Part shown: in pieces, positions 63,356 through 64,000 of the stretch
Position numbering within the stretch: the stretch's first letter is position 1
Layout of the letters: every line of letters starts with the position of its first letter
Assembly (NCBI GenBank): GCA_964036295.1
Contig: OZ038472.1
Span: 5,540,001-5,604,000, forward strand
Direction of reading: 5' to 3'
Source: Plumapathes pennacea
Taxonomy: Eukaryota > Cnidaria > Anthozoa > Antipatharia > Myriopathidae
Length of the DNA stretch: 64,000 nt
Made by a program: the position numbers and the translations under genes
The notes under the pieces: model-generated
The model's input: only the letters and a program-made list of their open reading frames with translations
Told to the model about the DNA's origin: nothing
Database searches by the model: none

Positions 63356-64000
63356 ATGTTCCTGTGTGTGAAACGCCACAGATGCAAGAAGTGGAGTACC
63401 ATAGCTTTTTTCTTGTCTGTCCTGTTTTATCTTCTGTTCTTCAATATGTTGATGGATTCACCAGACCTTGAGTTTCAGTGTTCAGTACCGTTCGCGTACG
63501 GCGAGATGTGTCCGAAATCATACACTGAACTTGGAGGCGTTTGCGAAATGAATTCTGATGGCACCTTCGGGTGCCCAGACATTCGTACAAAGGCAAACAC
63601 AACCTTACGGCAAACACAGTTAGTGATAACTCGTATGCTACGCTTGTTTGATCTTGTTGCACGGAAGCACGGAATTCGTTACTGGCTTCATTCGGGGACT
63701 CTTATCGGTGCGGCGAGGCACAACGGAAGCTTACCGTGGGAACATGATGGCGACATCGAGATGCCTTTGGAAGATTACATCAAGTTCTTCAAATATGCGT
63801 CTAAGGAACTTCCAGATGATATATTTTTCCAGAATACGAAATCTGACCCGAATTTGCCATGTGACACTGGAGCACCTCACGACGAGGTTGGATGCTACAA
63901 AAGACCGCGCAATGCCCGACTTCGAGACAAGAAGAGCTGCTACAAATATTGTCAAAATCACGGTTGCAAATGGCACGATGGCATACAGGTGGACATCTTT
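63356..64000 (+). CDS. LicD/fukutin-like type II membrane protein, copy 2 (runs off the window)
   Basis: Open from ATG 63356 for 215 codons to the window edge. The head (MFLCVKRHRCKKWSTIAFF) and membrane segment differ from copy 1, but from CSVPFAYGEMCPKSYTELGG onward the DNA is almost identical, including the WLHSGTLIGAARHNG and EHDGDIEMP motifs. A short block after the CPDIR residues differs (TKANTT here, LLAATT in copy 1). The 3' end is outside the window. Confidence 0.85.
   Translation, partial: MFLCVKRHRCKKWSTIAFFLSVLFYLLFFNMLMDSPDLEFQCSVPFAYGEMCPKSYTELGGVCEMNSDGTFGCPDIRTKANTTLRQTQLVITRMLRLFDLVARKHGIRYWLHSGTLIGAARHNGSLPWEHDGDIEMPLEDYIKFFKYASKELPDDIFFQNTKSDPNLPCDTGAPHDEVGCYKRPRNARLRDKKSCYKYCQNHGCKWHDGIQVDIF

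Overview
The window looks like nuclear DNA of an early-branching metazoan, most likely a cnidarian and probably a stony coral. The evidence is intron-rich genes with GT-AG introns, animal families (RABGGTB, UCHL5, FUBP, ZNFX1, BOK, ANKUB1, a rhodopsin-type receptor), protein lengths close to the vertebrate ones, and AT-rich introns and spacers full of short inverted-repeat elements, non-LTR tails and one dead Ty3/gypsy element. No organism name can be read from the sequence, so the taxon is inference.

Layout. 1-1916: spacer with tandem repeats. 1917-8654 (minus): RABGGTB, ten exons, 331 aa. 8829-16439 (plus): UCHL5/UCH37, twelve exons, 345 aa, sharing a 174-bp head-to-head promoter with RABGGTB. 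17716-28463 (minus): an expanded ZNFX1 (2820 aa; a 7.8-kb last exon plus four small 5' exons). 28728-29040: a retrozyme-like repeat with a complete hammerhead ribozyme fold, followed to about 30760 by a decayed Ty3/gypsy remnant. 30760-34220: spacer. 34221-34796 (minus): a DUF1771+Smr protein. 35111-45947 (plus): a four-KH FUBP-family gene, 23 exons, 677 aa. 45948-50786: a T-rich stretch, probably partly FUBP 3' UTR. 50787-52852 (minus): a BOK-like Bcl-2 family gene. 55083-56063 (plus): an intronless divergent class A receptor. 56880-60928 (minus): an ANKUB1-like gene. 61281-62255 and 63356 to the window end (plus): tandem LicD/fukutin-like membrane proteins.

The genes do not form one pathway. 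RABGGTB prenylates Rab GTPases, UCHL5 is a proteasome/INO80 deubiquitinase, ZNFX1 is an RNA helicase linked in other animals to RNA surveillance and antiviral defence, FUBP binds single-stranded nucleic acid, and BOK acts at membranes in apoptosis. The link between them is architecture: head-to-head gene pairs with compact promoters, and introns repeatedly hit by small transposons.

The most unusual item is the hammerhead at 28820-28893 inside a repeat whose second copy (about 62710-62899, minus) begins within a base of the predicted self-cleavage site. That is expected if ribozyme-cut RNA was reverse transcribed and inserted, as proposed for animal retrozymes. Other strong signals are a TTAA-flanked MITE family (six copies), a 239-bp MITE with 3-bp CWG duplications whose empty site lies in the adjacent tandem duplicate, a nested MITE with TAA duplications, and a partial exon duplication in UCHL5.
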